DNA from: Burkholderiaceae bacterium
GTDB lineage: Bacteria > Pseudomonadota > Gammaproteobacteria > Burkholderiales > Burkholderiaceae_C
DNA length: 10,937 nucleotides
NCBI GenBank assembly: GCA_030726195.1
Contig: JANREF010000027.1
Location: 1 to 10,937, forward strand
Direction: 5' to 3'
Shown: piece after piece, positions 1 to 6,793 of the stretch
Position numbering within the stretch: position 1 is the stretch's first letter
Layout of the letters: every line of letters starts with the position of its first letter
Made by a program: the position numbers and the translations under genes
The notes under the pieces: model-generated
What the model was told of the DNA's origin: nothing
Seen by the model: the letters and a program-made list of their open reading frames with translations, nothing else
Database searches by the model: none

Positions 1-1037
1 AAGAAGTTCTTGCGCACGAATGCGCCGTCATTGGCCTTGAAGCCTTGGTAGTCGCCGTCCAAGGTCTCCATCATGATCTTGCGCAACGCGCCGTCTTTGT
101 CCTTGGCCAGCAAAGCGTCCCAGTCGGAGCCCCACAGCAGCTTGATCACGTTCCAGCCCGAGCCGCGGAATTCGCCCTCTAGCTCTTGCACAATCTTGCC
201 GTTGCCGCGTACTGGGCCGTCCAAACGCTGCAAGTTGCAGTTGATGACAAAAATCAGGTTGTCCAAGCCTTCGCGCGCGGCCAAGCCAATCGCGCCCAAG
301 CTTTCTGGCTCGTCCATCTCGCCGTCGCCACAGAACACCCACACCTTGCGGTTTTCGGTGTTGGCAATGCCACGGGCGTGCAAGTACTTCAGGAAGCGCG
401 CTTGGTAAATCGCCATCAATGGGCCCAGGCCCATGGATACGGTTGGGAACTGCCAAAACTCGGGCATGAGTTTGGGGTGCGGGTAGCTGGACAAGCCCTT
501 GCCGCCTACTTCTTGGCGGAAGTTGAGCAGCTGCTCTTCCGTCAAACGGCCTTCTAGGTACGCACGTGCGTAAATGCCGGGTGCGCTGTGGCCTTGGATG
601 TAGAGCAAGTCACCGCCGTGCTCTTCATTGGCGCCATGCCAAAAATGGTTGAAGCCCGCGGCAAACATGTGCGCCAGCGAAGCAAAGGAGCTGATGTGGC
701 CGCCCAAGTCGCCGCCGTCGGCGGGATTGGCGCGGTTGGCCTTCACCACCAAGGCCATGGCGTTCCAGCGCATGTACGCGCGCAAGCGGCCTTCAATCTC
801 TAAGTTACCGGGCGAACGGGCCTCTTCGGCGGGTTCTAAGGTGTTCACGTAGCCTGTGGTGGCCGAGAACGGCATATCCAAACTGTGTTGGCGAGCGTGC
901 TCTAGCACCTCCTCCAACAGTTCGTGCGCACGCTCGGGGCCATTGGCCTCGATCACGGCGGTCAAGGCATCCAACCACTCACGGGTTTCGGCGGCGAACG
1001 CATCATTCGCTGGATTAGTTTGGGGCATGTCAGACAT
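1..1037 (-). CDS. aceE: Pyruvate dehydrogenase E1 component (homodimeric type), N-terminal part; gene continues past the left edge
   Basis: This is the thiamine-diphosphate-dependent E1 enzyme that decarboxylates pyruvate and passes the acetyl group to the lipoyl domains of E2 in the cytosolic pyruvate dehydrogenase complex. About 345 codons are present of a protein that is normally near 890 residues; the C-terminal part lies outside the window. The start at 1037 ([12 protein letters not shown]...) is preceded by a clear AAGGAG at 1048-1043 with a 5-nt spacer. Family landmarks visible are [14 protein letters not shown] (about residues 107-120), [16 protein letters not shown] (131-146), [13 protein letters not shown] (183-195), and the thiamine-diphosphate/Mg site [10 protein letters not shown] at 237-246 with [11 protein letters not shown] (265-275). 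The reading frame is open to position 1. It is divergent from the sensor kinase gene across a 215-bp AT-rich region. Identification is very secure from the sequence motifs. Confidence 0.97.
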   Translation of the reverse strand, partial: MSDMPQTNPANDAFAAETREWLDALTAVIEANGPERAHELLEEVLEHARQHSLDMPFSATTGYVNTLEPAEEARSPGNLEIEGRLRAYMRWNAMALVVKANRANPADGGDLGGHISSFASLAHMFAAGFNHFWHGANEEHGGDLLYIQGHSAPGIYARAYLEGRLTEEQLLNFRQEVGGKGLSSYPHPKLMPEFWQFPTVSMGLGPLMAIYQARFLKYLHARGIANTENRKVWVFCGDGEMDEPESLGAIGLAAREGLDNLIFVINCNLQRLDGPVRGNGKIVQELEGEFRGSGWNVIKLLWGSDWDALLAKDKDGALRKIMMETLDGDYQGFKANDGAFVRKNF

Positions 1038-1067
1038 GTCGTCTCCTTGTTTGTGAACCCACTCGCT

Positions 1068-1098
1068 AAAAAACAGATCGCCGCTGGGCGCTCTGTTT
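1068..1098 (-). terminator. Terminator-like hairpin with U-run in the aceE leader (possible attenuator)
   Basis: Read on the minus strand, AAACAGA (1098-1092) pairs with TCTGTTT (1077-1071) and CGCC (1090-1087) pairs with GGCG (1082-1079). One G-A mismatch separates the two stems and the loop is CAGC. Six T residues (1073-1068) follow directly, the first three also closing the stem. This is the layout of an intrinsic terminator, ending about 30 nt before the aceE start codon. No gene on this strand lies between it and the divergent kinase gene, so it would act on the aceE leader itself. An outer pair, CGCTAA at 1064-1069 and TTAGCG at 1112-1117, could enclose the hairpin. The structure is read by eye; attenuation is inference. 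Confidence 0.5.
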
Positions 1099-1115
1099 GA
1101 ACTTTTAACACTTAG

Positions 1116-1133
1116 CGCACTTTTTTTTGTGCG
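1116..1133. other. Short hairpin around an 8-bp A/T tract upstream of aceE
   Basis: CGCAC (1116-1120) and GTGCG (1129-1133) are perfect inverted repeats flanking eight T residues, followed on the plus strand by TTTTTG. The stem is only 5 bp. On the plus strand it could look like a weak terminator, but no plus-strand gene ends nearby. A bent A-tract or a leader structure for aceE is equally possible. I assign no function. Confidence 0.3.
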
Positions 1134-1158
1134 TTTTTGTATGTGTATGGCAGTGTCC

Positions 1159-1186
1159 CACATTTGCTAATATTTTTCAATATGTG
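1159..1186. promoter_or_regulatory. Imperfect palindrome, candidate operator in the aceE/kinase divergent region
   Basis: CACATTTG at 1159-1166 and CAATATGTG at 1178-1186 are inverted repeats with one extra base in the right arm, separated by an AT-rich 11-nt centre. The site sits between the two divergent genes and overlaps the best -10-like hexamer I can find for aceE. That placement suits a regulator binding site, possibly for the neighbouring FixJ-type regulator. It does not resemble the E. coli PdhR operator. The assignment is inference. Confidence 0.3.
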
Positions 1187-1208
1187 CTTTTTGATTTTGT
1201 ATTGTGAA
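1179..1208 (-). promoter_or_regulatory. Candidate sigma-70-type promoter for aceE
   Basis: On the minus strand TTCACA (1208-1203, 5 of 6 to the consensus) is followed after 18 bp by CATATT (1184-1179, 4 of 6). Transcription would begin near 1172, giving a leader of about 135 nt that contains both hairpins described above. The region is AT-rich, so chance matches are common, and the call is weak. Confidence 0.25.
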
Positions 1209-1240
1209 ATTTACTAAGGTTTGAGTCGTGCAGCTGGCCC

Positions 1241-1246
1241 TACACT
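1241..1246 (+). promoter_or_regulatory. Possible -10 element for a leaderless kinase transcript
   Basis: TACACT lies 6 nt upstream of the kinase ATG at 1253, and no ribosome binding site precedes that ATG. The spacing would suit a leaderless mRNA starting at or next to the ATG. The nearest -35-like hexamer, TTGAGT at 1221-1226, is only 14 bp away, which is short, so this is a weak candidate. Confidence 0.2.
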
Positions 1247-1252
1247 AGCCAC

Positions 1253-3922
1253 ATGTCCCAAACGACCGACGACAACGGCCAAGCCCAAGCCAACTCGCCC
1301 GAGCCAGCAGCCGTCAAGCCCGGCCTGCAAGCGCCCGTGCGCATGTGGCGCCATTGGTGGCGCGCACAAACGCCCGCCAAACAAGACCGCGTAGCCACAT
1401 TCGGCCCTCTGGTCGCCGTGGTACTGTTTCTAACTGCCATCGTGCTGTCCATTGGATACCTGCGATTGGAGGAAGCCGATAGAGAGCAAGAAACCATCAC
1501 GCGCGATGTGGAATACGCACAGCAACGTTTGCGCCTGCACTTGCTGGAGCGACGCGAGCAGTTGCTGCGTTTGGCGCGCGCGGTCAGCGAAGAGCAACTC
1601 CAGGGCCAACGCTTTGAAGACCAAGCCAAAGCGCTGATAGACCTAGCACCCGACCTAGAAACCATCGCCCTGCTGGGCGTAGACCACACCATACACACCA
1701 GCTACACAGCCCAAACGGCGCCCATCAGCCGTGTGCGCTACCAAGGCGAGCAAATGGGTGGTGGCGATGCAGCAGACGCCTTTCAAACCCTGTCCACGCT
1801 CAAAGAGTCTGTGTACACGCGCCCCATGCGGGACCGCCAAGACGTTGGCAACGCCAATGCGCAAATGCCCATGGGCAGCGCCACATTGATGCTGTTGGTA
1901 CCCGTGATGCAAGAGGGCCAACTCAGTGGCTCCGTGATGGCCGAGTTCAGCATAGACGGCTTGTTACGCTACGGTGTACCGGGGGAGGTGCTCACCAAAT
2001 ACGCCGTCGCCTTGGTAGACGGCAGCGGCGAAATCTTGGCCGGCTCCATGCCGCAAGTGCAGCGCTTGCTGGCACGTTGGCTGCCTTGGGCTGGGCAACA
2101 ATCCGAATACGAAGTGGCGGTCTCGCCCATTGGCAGCAGCCTGATGTTCAAGGCAAGGGCATGGCGCACCTCCTCCAGCGTCATTGGCACCACCATTTTC
2201 TGGCTGGTGGCGGCGTTGAGCGCGTTGACGCTGTGGATGCTCATGGGCAACTGGCGTCACACACGCAAACGCCTAGAGACACAACATGCACTGATGGCCG
2301 AAACCAACTTTCGCCGGGCCATGGAAAACTCCATGCTCACGGGCATGCGCGCGCTGGACATGCAAGGCCGCATCACCTACGTCAACCCCGCGTTTTGCCA
2401 AATGACCGGCTGGAGTGAGTCTGAACTGGTGGGGCGCACTCCCCCCTTCCCCTACTGGCCGCGCAACGACCAGGCCATGCTGGCTGCACGCTTGGAGGAT
2501 GAGCTCAAAGGCCGATCCAACCCAGGCGGCTTCGAGGTGCGCGTGCAGCGCAAAAATGACACCATCTTTGCGGCCCGCATGTACGTCTCGCCGCTCATCG
2601 CGCCCAGTGGCTTGCAAACGGGCTGGATGACGTCCATGACCGACATCACCGAGCCCAAGCGCATCCGCGAAGAACTCGGTGCCGCCCACGAGCGCTTCAC
2701 CACTGTGCTGGAAAGCTTGGATGCGGCGGTATCGGTGGCAAGCCTAGGCGGCAAAGAGCTGCTGTTTGCCAACAAGCAATACCGCAATTGGTTCAACGCC
2801 CAAGCGTTGGGGCATTACGAAATGGTGATGCAAGCGCAATTGGGTGTGCTCAACAGCATGGACAGCGCCGCCAACCGCAGCGACTTTGCCAACGCCCAGC
2901 ACGACGATGGCAGCGACAACGGTACCGACGACATAGACGACATGGCTGGCCTGCCGGTGGACACCTTGCTGGACGCGCAAGCCGCAGACGCGCAAGTGTT
3001 CATAGAGGGTTTGGGTAAATGGCTAGAGGTGCGCTCGCGCTACATCACCTGGGTAGACGGACGCCTGGCGCAAATTGTGATTGCCACCGACATCACCGCC
3101 CGCCACGAGGCGCAGGCGCAGGCGGCCATTCAAATGGAGCGCGCCCAAACGGCAAGCCGCCTCATCACCATGGGTGAGATGGCATCCAGTGTGGCCCACG
3201 AGCTCAACCAGCCCTTGGCCGCCATCTCCAACTACTGCTCGGGCATGATCTCGCGCATCAACAACAAGGGCATTGCCGAAGAAGACTTGCTCACGGCATT
3301 GGACAAAACAGCCAAGCAAGCCCAGCGCGCAGGCCAAATCATTGCGCGCATTCGCTCGTTTGTGAAACGCAGCGAGCCCAACCGCACCCCCTCAGACGCG
3401 CTGCTGATCGTGCAAAACGCCACCGAATTGGCTGATATAGAGCTGCGCCGCCACCAAGTGCGCTTGACGCCCTACCTCGCCGAGCGCATGCCCGCCTTGA
3501 TGGTCGACCCCATTTTGATTGAGCAAGTGCTGATCAACCTCATCAAAAACGCAGCCGAGTCCATACAGCAAGCCAACCGCCCGGTGGGGCAGCGCAGTAT
3601 TGAGTTGCGGGTGCGCCCACGCGTGATCGAAGGCAAAGACACCCTGGAGTTCAGCGTGCGCGACAACGGCGCGGGCGTGCCCGCCGAGATGCTGGAACGC
3701 ATTTACGACGCTTTTTACAGCACCAAGAGCGAGGGCATGGGCATTGGCTTGAAGCTGTGCCGCTCCATTGTGGAATCCCACCAAGGACGGCTGTCTGTGG
3801 AGAACCTCTACAATGGCGAGCTTGTCTGCGGTTGCGTTTTTTGTTTTTGGCTGCCTGTCCATCCCGCCAGCCCCGTGATCGCTAGCAACACCCGTTCGTC
3901 CACTAGTGGCGATCAGCATTGA
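1253..3922 (+). CDS. Membrane-bound PAS-domain sensor histidine kinase (FixL/DctB-like, HPK4 type)
   Basis: This 889-residue protein should autophosphorylate on histidine and pass the phosphate to the response regulator encoded next door. A hydrophilic cytoplasmic N-terminus of about 45 residues is followed by a first membrane helix (about 48-69), a periplasmic sensor region of about 240 residues, and a second helix (about 309-331). Then come a PAS domain (about 350-466, with GRITYVNPAFCQMTGW), a second degenerate PAS (about 475-615) interrupted by an Asp-rich insert, and the kinase core. The core has the H-box SSVAHELNQPLAA with His649, N-box INLIKNAAES with Asn766, G1 VRDNGAGVP and G2 GMGIGLKL, so it looks catalytically complete. 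The C-terminus carries CxCxxC at 859-864. The ATG at 1253 lacks a Shine-Dalgarno site; the next in-frame ATG (residue 31) also precedes TM1. It is cotranscribed with the regulator and divergent from aceE. The ligand is unknown. Confidence 0.9.
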   Translation: MSQTTDDNGQAQANSPEPAAVKPGLQAPVRMWRHWWRAQTPAKQDRVATFGPLVAVVLFLTAIVLSIGYLRLEEADREQETITRDVEYAQQRLRLHLLERREQLLRLARAVSEEQLQGQRFEDQAKALIDLAPDLETIALLGVDHTIHTSYTAQTAPISRVRYQGEQMGGGDAADAFQTLSTLKESVYTRPMRDRQDVGNANAQMPMGSATLMLLVPVMQEGQLSGSVMAEFSIDGLLRYGVPGEVLTKYAVALVDGSGEILAGSMPQVQRLLARWLPWAGQQSEYEVAVSPIGSSLMFKARAWRTSSSVIGTTIFWLVAALSALTLWMLMGNWRHTRKRLETQHALMAETNFRRAMENSMLTGMRALDMQGRITYVNPAFCQMTGWSESELVGRTPPFPYWPRNDQAMLAARLEDELKGRSNPGGFEVRVQRKNDTIFAARMYVSPLIAPSGLQTGWMTSMTDITEPKRIREELGAAHERFTTVLESLDAAVSVASLGGKELLFANKQYRNWFNAQALGHYEMVMQAQLGVLNSMDSAANRSDFANAQHDDGSDNGTDDIDDMAGLPVDTLLDAQAADAQVFIEGLGKWLEVRSRYITWVDGRLAQIVIATDITARHEAQAQAAIQMERAQTASRLITMGEMASSVAHELNQPLAAISNYCSGMISRINNKGIAEEDLLTALDKTAKQAQRAGQIIARIRSFVKRSEPNRTPSDALLIVQNATELADIELRRHQVRLTPYLAERMPALMVDPILIEQVLINLIKNAAESIQQANRPVGQRSIELRVRPRVIEGKDTLEFSVRDNGAGVPAEMLERIYDAFYSTKSEGMGIGLKLCRSIVESHQGRLSVENLYNGELVCGCVFCFWLPVHPASPVIASNTRSSTSGDQH

Positions 3923-3931
3923 GGAAAAACG

Positions 3932-4573
3932 ATGAGCTTGAATCCTAAAAAAGGTACTGTCTACGTAGTGGACGACGATGAAGCCGTTCGCGACTCGTTG
4001 CAGTGGCTGCTCGAAGGCAAGGACTACCGCGTGCGTTGCTTTGAGTCGGCCGAAAGCTTCCTGAGCCGCTACGACCCGCGCGAAGTGGCCTGCCTCATTG
4101 CCGACATCCGCATGAACGGCATGACGGGCCTGGAGTTGCAAGAGCGCTTGTCTGAGCGCCATTCGCCACTGCCAATCGTGTTCATCACCGGCCACGGCGA
4201 CGTACCCATGGCCGTAGACGCCATGAAAAAAGGGGCCCTAGATTTTGTGCAAAAACCATTTGACGAAGCCGCCATCACGGGCTTGGTCGAGCGCATGCTA
4301 GACCATGCAGCCGAGGCCTTTGAGCACTTTCAACAAGCGGCCAGCCGCGAAGCCTTGTTGGCCAAGCTCACCTCGCGCGAGAGCCAAGTCCTCGAGCGCA
4401 TTGTGGCCGGTCGCCTCAACAAGCAAATTGCCGATGACTTGAATATCAGCATCAAAACCGTTGAAGCCCACCGCGCCAACATCATGGAAAAGCTCGGCGC
4501 CAACACGGTCGCCGACTTGCTCAAAATTGCCTTGTCGCCCACCACCCAAACGGCAGCGCAGTCCAAGGCCTAA
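3932..4573 (+). CDS. Two-component response regulator, FixJ family (REC + LuxR-type HTH)
   Basis: This 213-residue DNA-binding regulator is the evident partner of the upstream kinase. The receiver domain (about 8-122) has the acidic pocket [11 protein letters not shown] (Asp14-16), phosphoacceptor Asp58 in [16 protein letters not shown], the switch Thr86 in FITGHGD and Lys108 in VQKPFD. The output domain is a LuxR/FixJ helix-turn-helix (about 145-203: [15 protein letters not shown], then [20 protein letters not shown]). The kinase stop codon overlaps its ribosome binding site: GAGG at 3921-3924 begins within the TGA and sits 7 nt before the ATG, so the two genes are translationally coupled or nearly so. 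FixJ-type regulators usually act as dimers on promoters upon phosphorylation. Target genes are unknown; the kinase/aceE divergent region is the nearest candidate. It could be named fixJ- or tctD-like in automated annotation, but I would not assign a symbol. Confidence 0.93.
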   Translation: MSLNPKKGTVYVVDDDEAVRDSLQWLLEGKDYRVRCFESAESFLSRYDPREVACLIADIRMNGMTGLELQERLSERHSPLPIVFITGHGDVPMAVDAMKKGALDFVQKPFDEAAITGLVERMLDHAAEAFEHFQQAASREALLAKLTSRESQVLERIVAGRLNKQIADDLNISIKTVEAHRANIMEKLGANTVADLLKIALSPTTQTAAQSKA

Positions 4574-4580
4574 AAACGAC

Positions 4581-4615
4581 CGCCCCGGCATTGGGGCGCA
4601 GCGCAGCCCCGATGC
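4581..4615 (+). promoter_or_regulatory. Two mutually exclusive hairpins between the response regulator and folD
   Basis: Hairpin A pairs CGCCCC (4581-4586) with GGGGCG (4593-4598). Hairpin B pairs GCATTGGGGC (4588-4597) with GCCCCGATGC (4606-4615), a 10-bp stem containing one G-U pair. They share the GGGGC segment, so only one can form. No T-run follows, so this is not a standard intrinsic terminator. It may end or stabilise the kinase/regulator mRNA, or be a dispersed intergenic palindrome. The rest of the 124-bp gap (4574-4697) shows no clear promoter. Confidence 0.4.
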
Positions 4616-4697
4616 TCACGCCCAACGTCTGATGCCCGCAGCCTGGACGGAAAGAACGGGCACCCTACGGAACAACGCCTCACCACAACACACACCT

Positions 4698-5573
4698 ATG
4701 ACCGCCCAACTGATAGACGGCAAAGCCTTATCCACACGCCTGCGCGAGCAAGCGGCCCAACACGTCACACAACTCAAGGCTGCTGGTTGTGCCCCCGGAT
4801 TGGCGGTCATTTTGGTGGGCGACAACCCCGCCAGCCAAGTCTACGTGCGCAACAAAGTCAAAGCCTGTGAAGACATGGGCATCTACTCCTTGCTGGAACG
4901 GCACCCCAGCGACCTAAGCGAGGCGGCTTTGCTGGCACGCATAGACGCGCTGAACAACGACGACAGCATCCATGGCATCTTGGTGCAGCTGCCCCTACCC
5001 GCGCACATCGACGAGCAGCTGGTCATTGAGGCCATCTCGCCCGCCAAAGACGTGGATGGTTTTCACGTCGCCAGCGCAGGCGCGCTCATGGTGGGCCAGC
5101 GTGGCTTTTGGCCGTGCACGCCTTATGGCTGCATGAAAATGCTGGAAAGCCTCAACGGGGACCAACGCGTGAACTTGCGCGGCAAACACGCCGTGGTGGT
5201 GGGGCGCTCCAACATCGTGGGCAAACCCATGGCCATGATGCTGCTGCAACACAATGCCACGGTCACCATATGCCACAGTGGCACCGCCGACCTAAAGGCC
5301 CATACCCTGCAGGCCGATATCGTGGTCGTTGCTGTGGGCAAGCGCAACGTGCTCACGGCGGACATGGTCAAGCCCGGTGCCACCGTGCTGGACGTAGGCA
5401 TGAACCGCGATGACCATGGCAAGCTGTGTGGTGATGTGGATTTTGAAGGTGTACGGGAAGTCGCCAGCCACATCACGCCAGTGCCCGGCGGTGTCGGCCC
5501 CATGACCATCACCATGTTGATGCTCAACACGGTGGATGCAGCACAGTCGGCACTGGCTGCCAAACGCGCCTGA
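4698..5573 (+). CDS. folD: Bifunctional methylenetetrahydrofolate dehydrogenase / methenyltetrahydrofolate cyclohydrolase
   Basis: FolD interconverts 5,10-methylene-, 5,10-methenyl- and 10-formyl-tetrahydrofolate using NADP in the cytosol, supplying one-carbon units for purines and formyl-methionine. The 291-residue length is typical. Catalytic-domain motifs are [14 protein letters not shown] with Tyr49 and Lys53, VQLPLPAHI (96-104) and PAKDVDGFH (115-123) with the conserved Asp. The NADP-binding domain has [18 protein letters not shown] (166-183), and the C-terminal signature is [15 protein letters not shown] (260-274). The start at 4698 ([12 protein letters not shown]) is chosen because it matches the family N-terminus; the frame stays open further upstream into the response regulator gene, but that extension is out of keeping with FolD. 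No good ribosome binding site precedes it. It lies 124 bp after the regulator, and whether it is cotranscribed is unclear. Confidence 0.96.
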   Translation: MTAQLIDGKALSTRLREQAAQHVTQLKAAGCAPGLAVILVGDNPASQVYVRNKVKACEDMGIYSLLERHPSDLSEAALLARIDALNNDDSIHGILVQLPLPAHIDEQLVIEAISPAKDVDGFHVASAGALMVGQRGFWPCTPYGCMKMLESLNGDQRVNLRGKHAVVVGRSNIVGKPMAMMLLQHNATVTICHSGTADLKAHTLQADIVVVAVGKRNVLTADMVKPGATVLDVGMNRDDHGKLCGDVDFEGVREVASHITPVPGGVGPMTITMLMLNTVDAAQSALAAKRA

Positions 5574-5621
5574 GCTCAAGCCCGGTCTGTAGGTTGGTTT
5601 GTTGCTTTCAGCGTGGTGTTT

Positions 5622-5652
5622 GGCTTGGCCCCTAGTCTTTAGATTCCAAGCC
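5622..5652. terminator. Hairpin between convergent folD and the DUF4149 gene (weak terminator candidate)
   Basis: GGCTTGG (5622-5628) and CCAAGCC (5646-5652) form a perfect 7-bp stem with a 17-nt loop. It lies in the convergent gap between folD and the minus-strand DUF4149 gene, where transcription from both sides should end. There is no T-run on either side, so termination by this hairpin alone is doubtful. A second small stem (CGCTG 5713-5717 with CAGCG 5721-5725) lies upstream of CTTTTAG and is also weak. Confidence 0.3.
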
Positions 5653-5655
5653 TGG

Positions 5656-5708
5656 CAACTGCAACCGCCGCGGCGGGAGCGACTTCAACTGCAACGGCGA
5701 GAGCGATT
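5656..5708. repeat. Imperfect tandem direct repeat in the folD/DUF4149 intergenic region
   Basis: CAACTGCAAC occurs at 5656-5665 and again at 5686-5695. Each copy is followed by a similar tail, GGCGGGAGCGACTT after the first (with six extra bases CGCCGC inserted before it) and GGCGAGAGCGATT directly after the second. The 186-bp gap 5574-5759 holds no coding sequence I can support. The repeat may belong to a dispersed intergenic family; only one locus is visible here. Confidence 0.5.
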
Positions 5709-5759
5709 GCGCCGCTGCTGCAGCGCTGTCACGCTTTTAGGCTGGCGAGGTGCCGGCGC

Positions 5760-6200
5760 TCAGTGGCCTTGATGCTGGGTGGTGAGCACAGGCGAGGACA
5801 AGCGCCACAACAGCACCAGTGCCGTGAGCCACTGGGCCACTATGAGCAGGCTGCCTAGGCCGTGCCACAGGGCCAAGTTACCGCCGCTGGCACGCGCGCC
5901 CACAATCAGGGGCGCGACCAACCATTGATTGACCACGGCCAAGGCCATGCCGCCCGCCCACAAACCCCGCACAGGGCGTGCAGCCACGCCGGGCCGACTG
6001 AGCAGCACAAACGCCACCATGCCCAGCACCACGGTGCCCACGCTTTGCGCCGCAAACAGCTTGGCCGCCGCCGCGCCCGCAAGCGCTGGTTGCTCGAAAT
6101 GGCGGAACAACACTGGGACCGCCACAAACGCCAAGGCCGTCGTACCACCCCACCACAGGGCGCCCAACAGCGCATGCAAGCGACTCAAAACAGATGCCAT
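5760..6200 (-). CDS. DUF4149 family small integral membrane protein
   Basis: This 146-residue protein has about four hydrophobic helices (roughly 8-32, 50-67, 80-101 and 113-133) and resembles the DUF4149/TMEM205-like family. Supporting features are the N-terminal LLGALWWGGTTALAFVAVPVLF segment and the C-terminal LWHGLGSLLIVAQW stretch. The function of the family is not established, and I see no catalytic motif beyond conserved Trp/His/Gly positions in membrane segments. The ATG at 6200 lies 3 nt after the greA stop codon, so the gene is very likely cotranscribed and translationally coupled with greA; this greA-DUF4149 order is common in Burkholderiales. It is convergent with folD. Location is predicted to be the inner membrane. 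Family assignment is from recall of the sequence pattern, not a search. Confidence 0.8.
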   Translation of the reverse strand: MASVLSRLHALLGALWWGGTTALAFVAVPVLFRHFEQPALAGAAAAKLFAAQSVGTVVLGMVAFVLLSRPGVAARPVRGLWAGGMALAVVNQWLVAPLIVGARASGGNLALWHGLGSLLIVAQWLTALVLLWRLSSPVLTTQHQGH

Positions 6201-6203
6201 GTC

Positions 6204-6680
6204 TTACTCGTAGCGCACAGCCACAATGTCGTAGCGCTTGGCACCGCCCGGTGCTTGTACCTCGACGCTGTCGCCCTCTTCCTTGCCAATGAGCGCACGG
6301 GCAATCGGAGACGAAATGTTGACCAGGCCCAACTTGATATCAGCCTCGTCTTCACCCACGATTTGATAGGTCACAGGCGTACCCGTCGATTCGTCCTCCA
6401 ACTCCACCGTGGCACCAAACACCACGCGGCCCTCGGCGTTCACGCTGGATGGGTCAATGATTTGAGCTGCCGACAACTTGCCTTCAACTTCGGCAATGCG
6501 TCCTTCAATGAAGCCTTGGCGGTCTTTGGCCGCTTCGTACTCAGCGTTCTCGCTCAAGTCGCCCTGCGCGCGCGCTTCGGCAATGGCCGCAATCACGCCT
6601 GGGCGCTCTACGGTTTTGAGCTGGTGCAATTCGGCCTTTAGTTTGGCCGCGCCCTTGGTCGTAATTGGAATGGTTGACAT
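6204..6680 (-). CDS. greA: Transcription elongation factor GreA
   Basis: GreA enters the RNA polymerase secondary channel and stimulates cleavage of backtracked transcripts, rescuing stalled complexes. The 158-residue length is exactly typical. The N-terminal coiled-coil has MSTIPITTKGAAKLKAEL at the start and the tip motif ARAQGDLSENAEYEAAKD with the catalytic acidic residues Asp41 and Glu44. The C-terminal FKBP-like domain ends in SPIARALIGKEEGDSVEVQAP. The start at 6680 is supported by AGGAG at 6693-6689 with an 8-nt spacer; the frame remains open upstream into the symporter gene region, but that extension is not part of GreA. It is followed 3 nt later by the DUF4149 gene. A strong hairpin with a U-rich tail lies just upstream of the ribosome binding site, which may regulate its expression. 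Identification is secure. Confidence 0.97.
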   Translation of the reverse strand: MSTIPITTKGAAKLKAELHQLKTVERPGVIAAIAEARAQGDLSENAEYEAAKDRQGFIEGRIAEVEGKLSAAQIIDPSSVNAEGRVVFGATVELEDESTGTPVTYQIVGEDEADIKLGLVNISSPIARALIGKEEGDSVEVQAPGGAKRYDIVAVRYE

Positions 6681-6698
6681 GTGGTGTTCTCCTGCTTG

Positions 6699-6733
6699 CA
6701 AAAGCAAACCGCCTTTGGTTACCCAAAGGCGGT
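6699..6733 (-). terminator. Strong hairpin with U-rich tail between the symporter gene and greA (terminator or greA leader attenuator)
   Basis: Read on the minus strand, ACCGCCTTTGG pairs perfectly with CCAAAGGCGGT (6733-6723 and 6718-6708). The 11-bp stem has a GTAA loop, of the GNRA tetraloop type, and is followed by TTGCTTTTGC. This is a convincing intrinsic terminator shape for the symporter transcript. It ends only 14 nt before the greA ribosome binding site, so if the greA promoter lies upstream of it, the hairpin is inside the greA leader and could attenuate greA. Promoter candidates in 6734-6799 are weak. Confidence 0.7.
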
Positions 6734-6793
6734 GTATCGTTTTATCGTTCTGATAGTTTACTGCAAGGCCACCCTGTTGGGGCAAAACGCTGG

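Noticed and set aside
1159..1186. PdhR operator upstream of aceE
   Set aside because: The half-sites do not match the ATTGGT-type inverted repeat of the E. coli PdhR operator, so I list it only as a generic palindrome.
3392..4195. 267-codon open frame on the minus strand opposite the kinase and regulator genes
   Set aside because: It is antisense to two proteins with full conserved motifs and resembles no family I know.
4581..4615. Intrinsic terminator after the response regulator
   Set aside because: The stems are strong, but no T-run follows on the plus strand, so a standard terminator call is not justified.
4461..4697. N-terminal extension of folD into the response regulator gene
   Set aside because: The sequence is unlike any FolD N-terminus, overlaps a well-supported gene, and includes the intergenic hairpins. 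The family start is MTAQLIDGK at 4698.
5862..6641. 259-codon open frame on the plus strand opposite greA and the DUF4149 gene
   Set aside because: It is antisense to two recognised genes, and its composition (rich in His, Arg, Gln, Ala) is typical of a shadow frame in GC-rich DNA.
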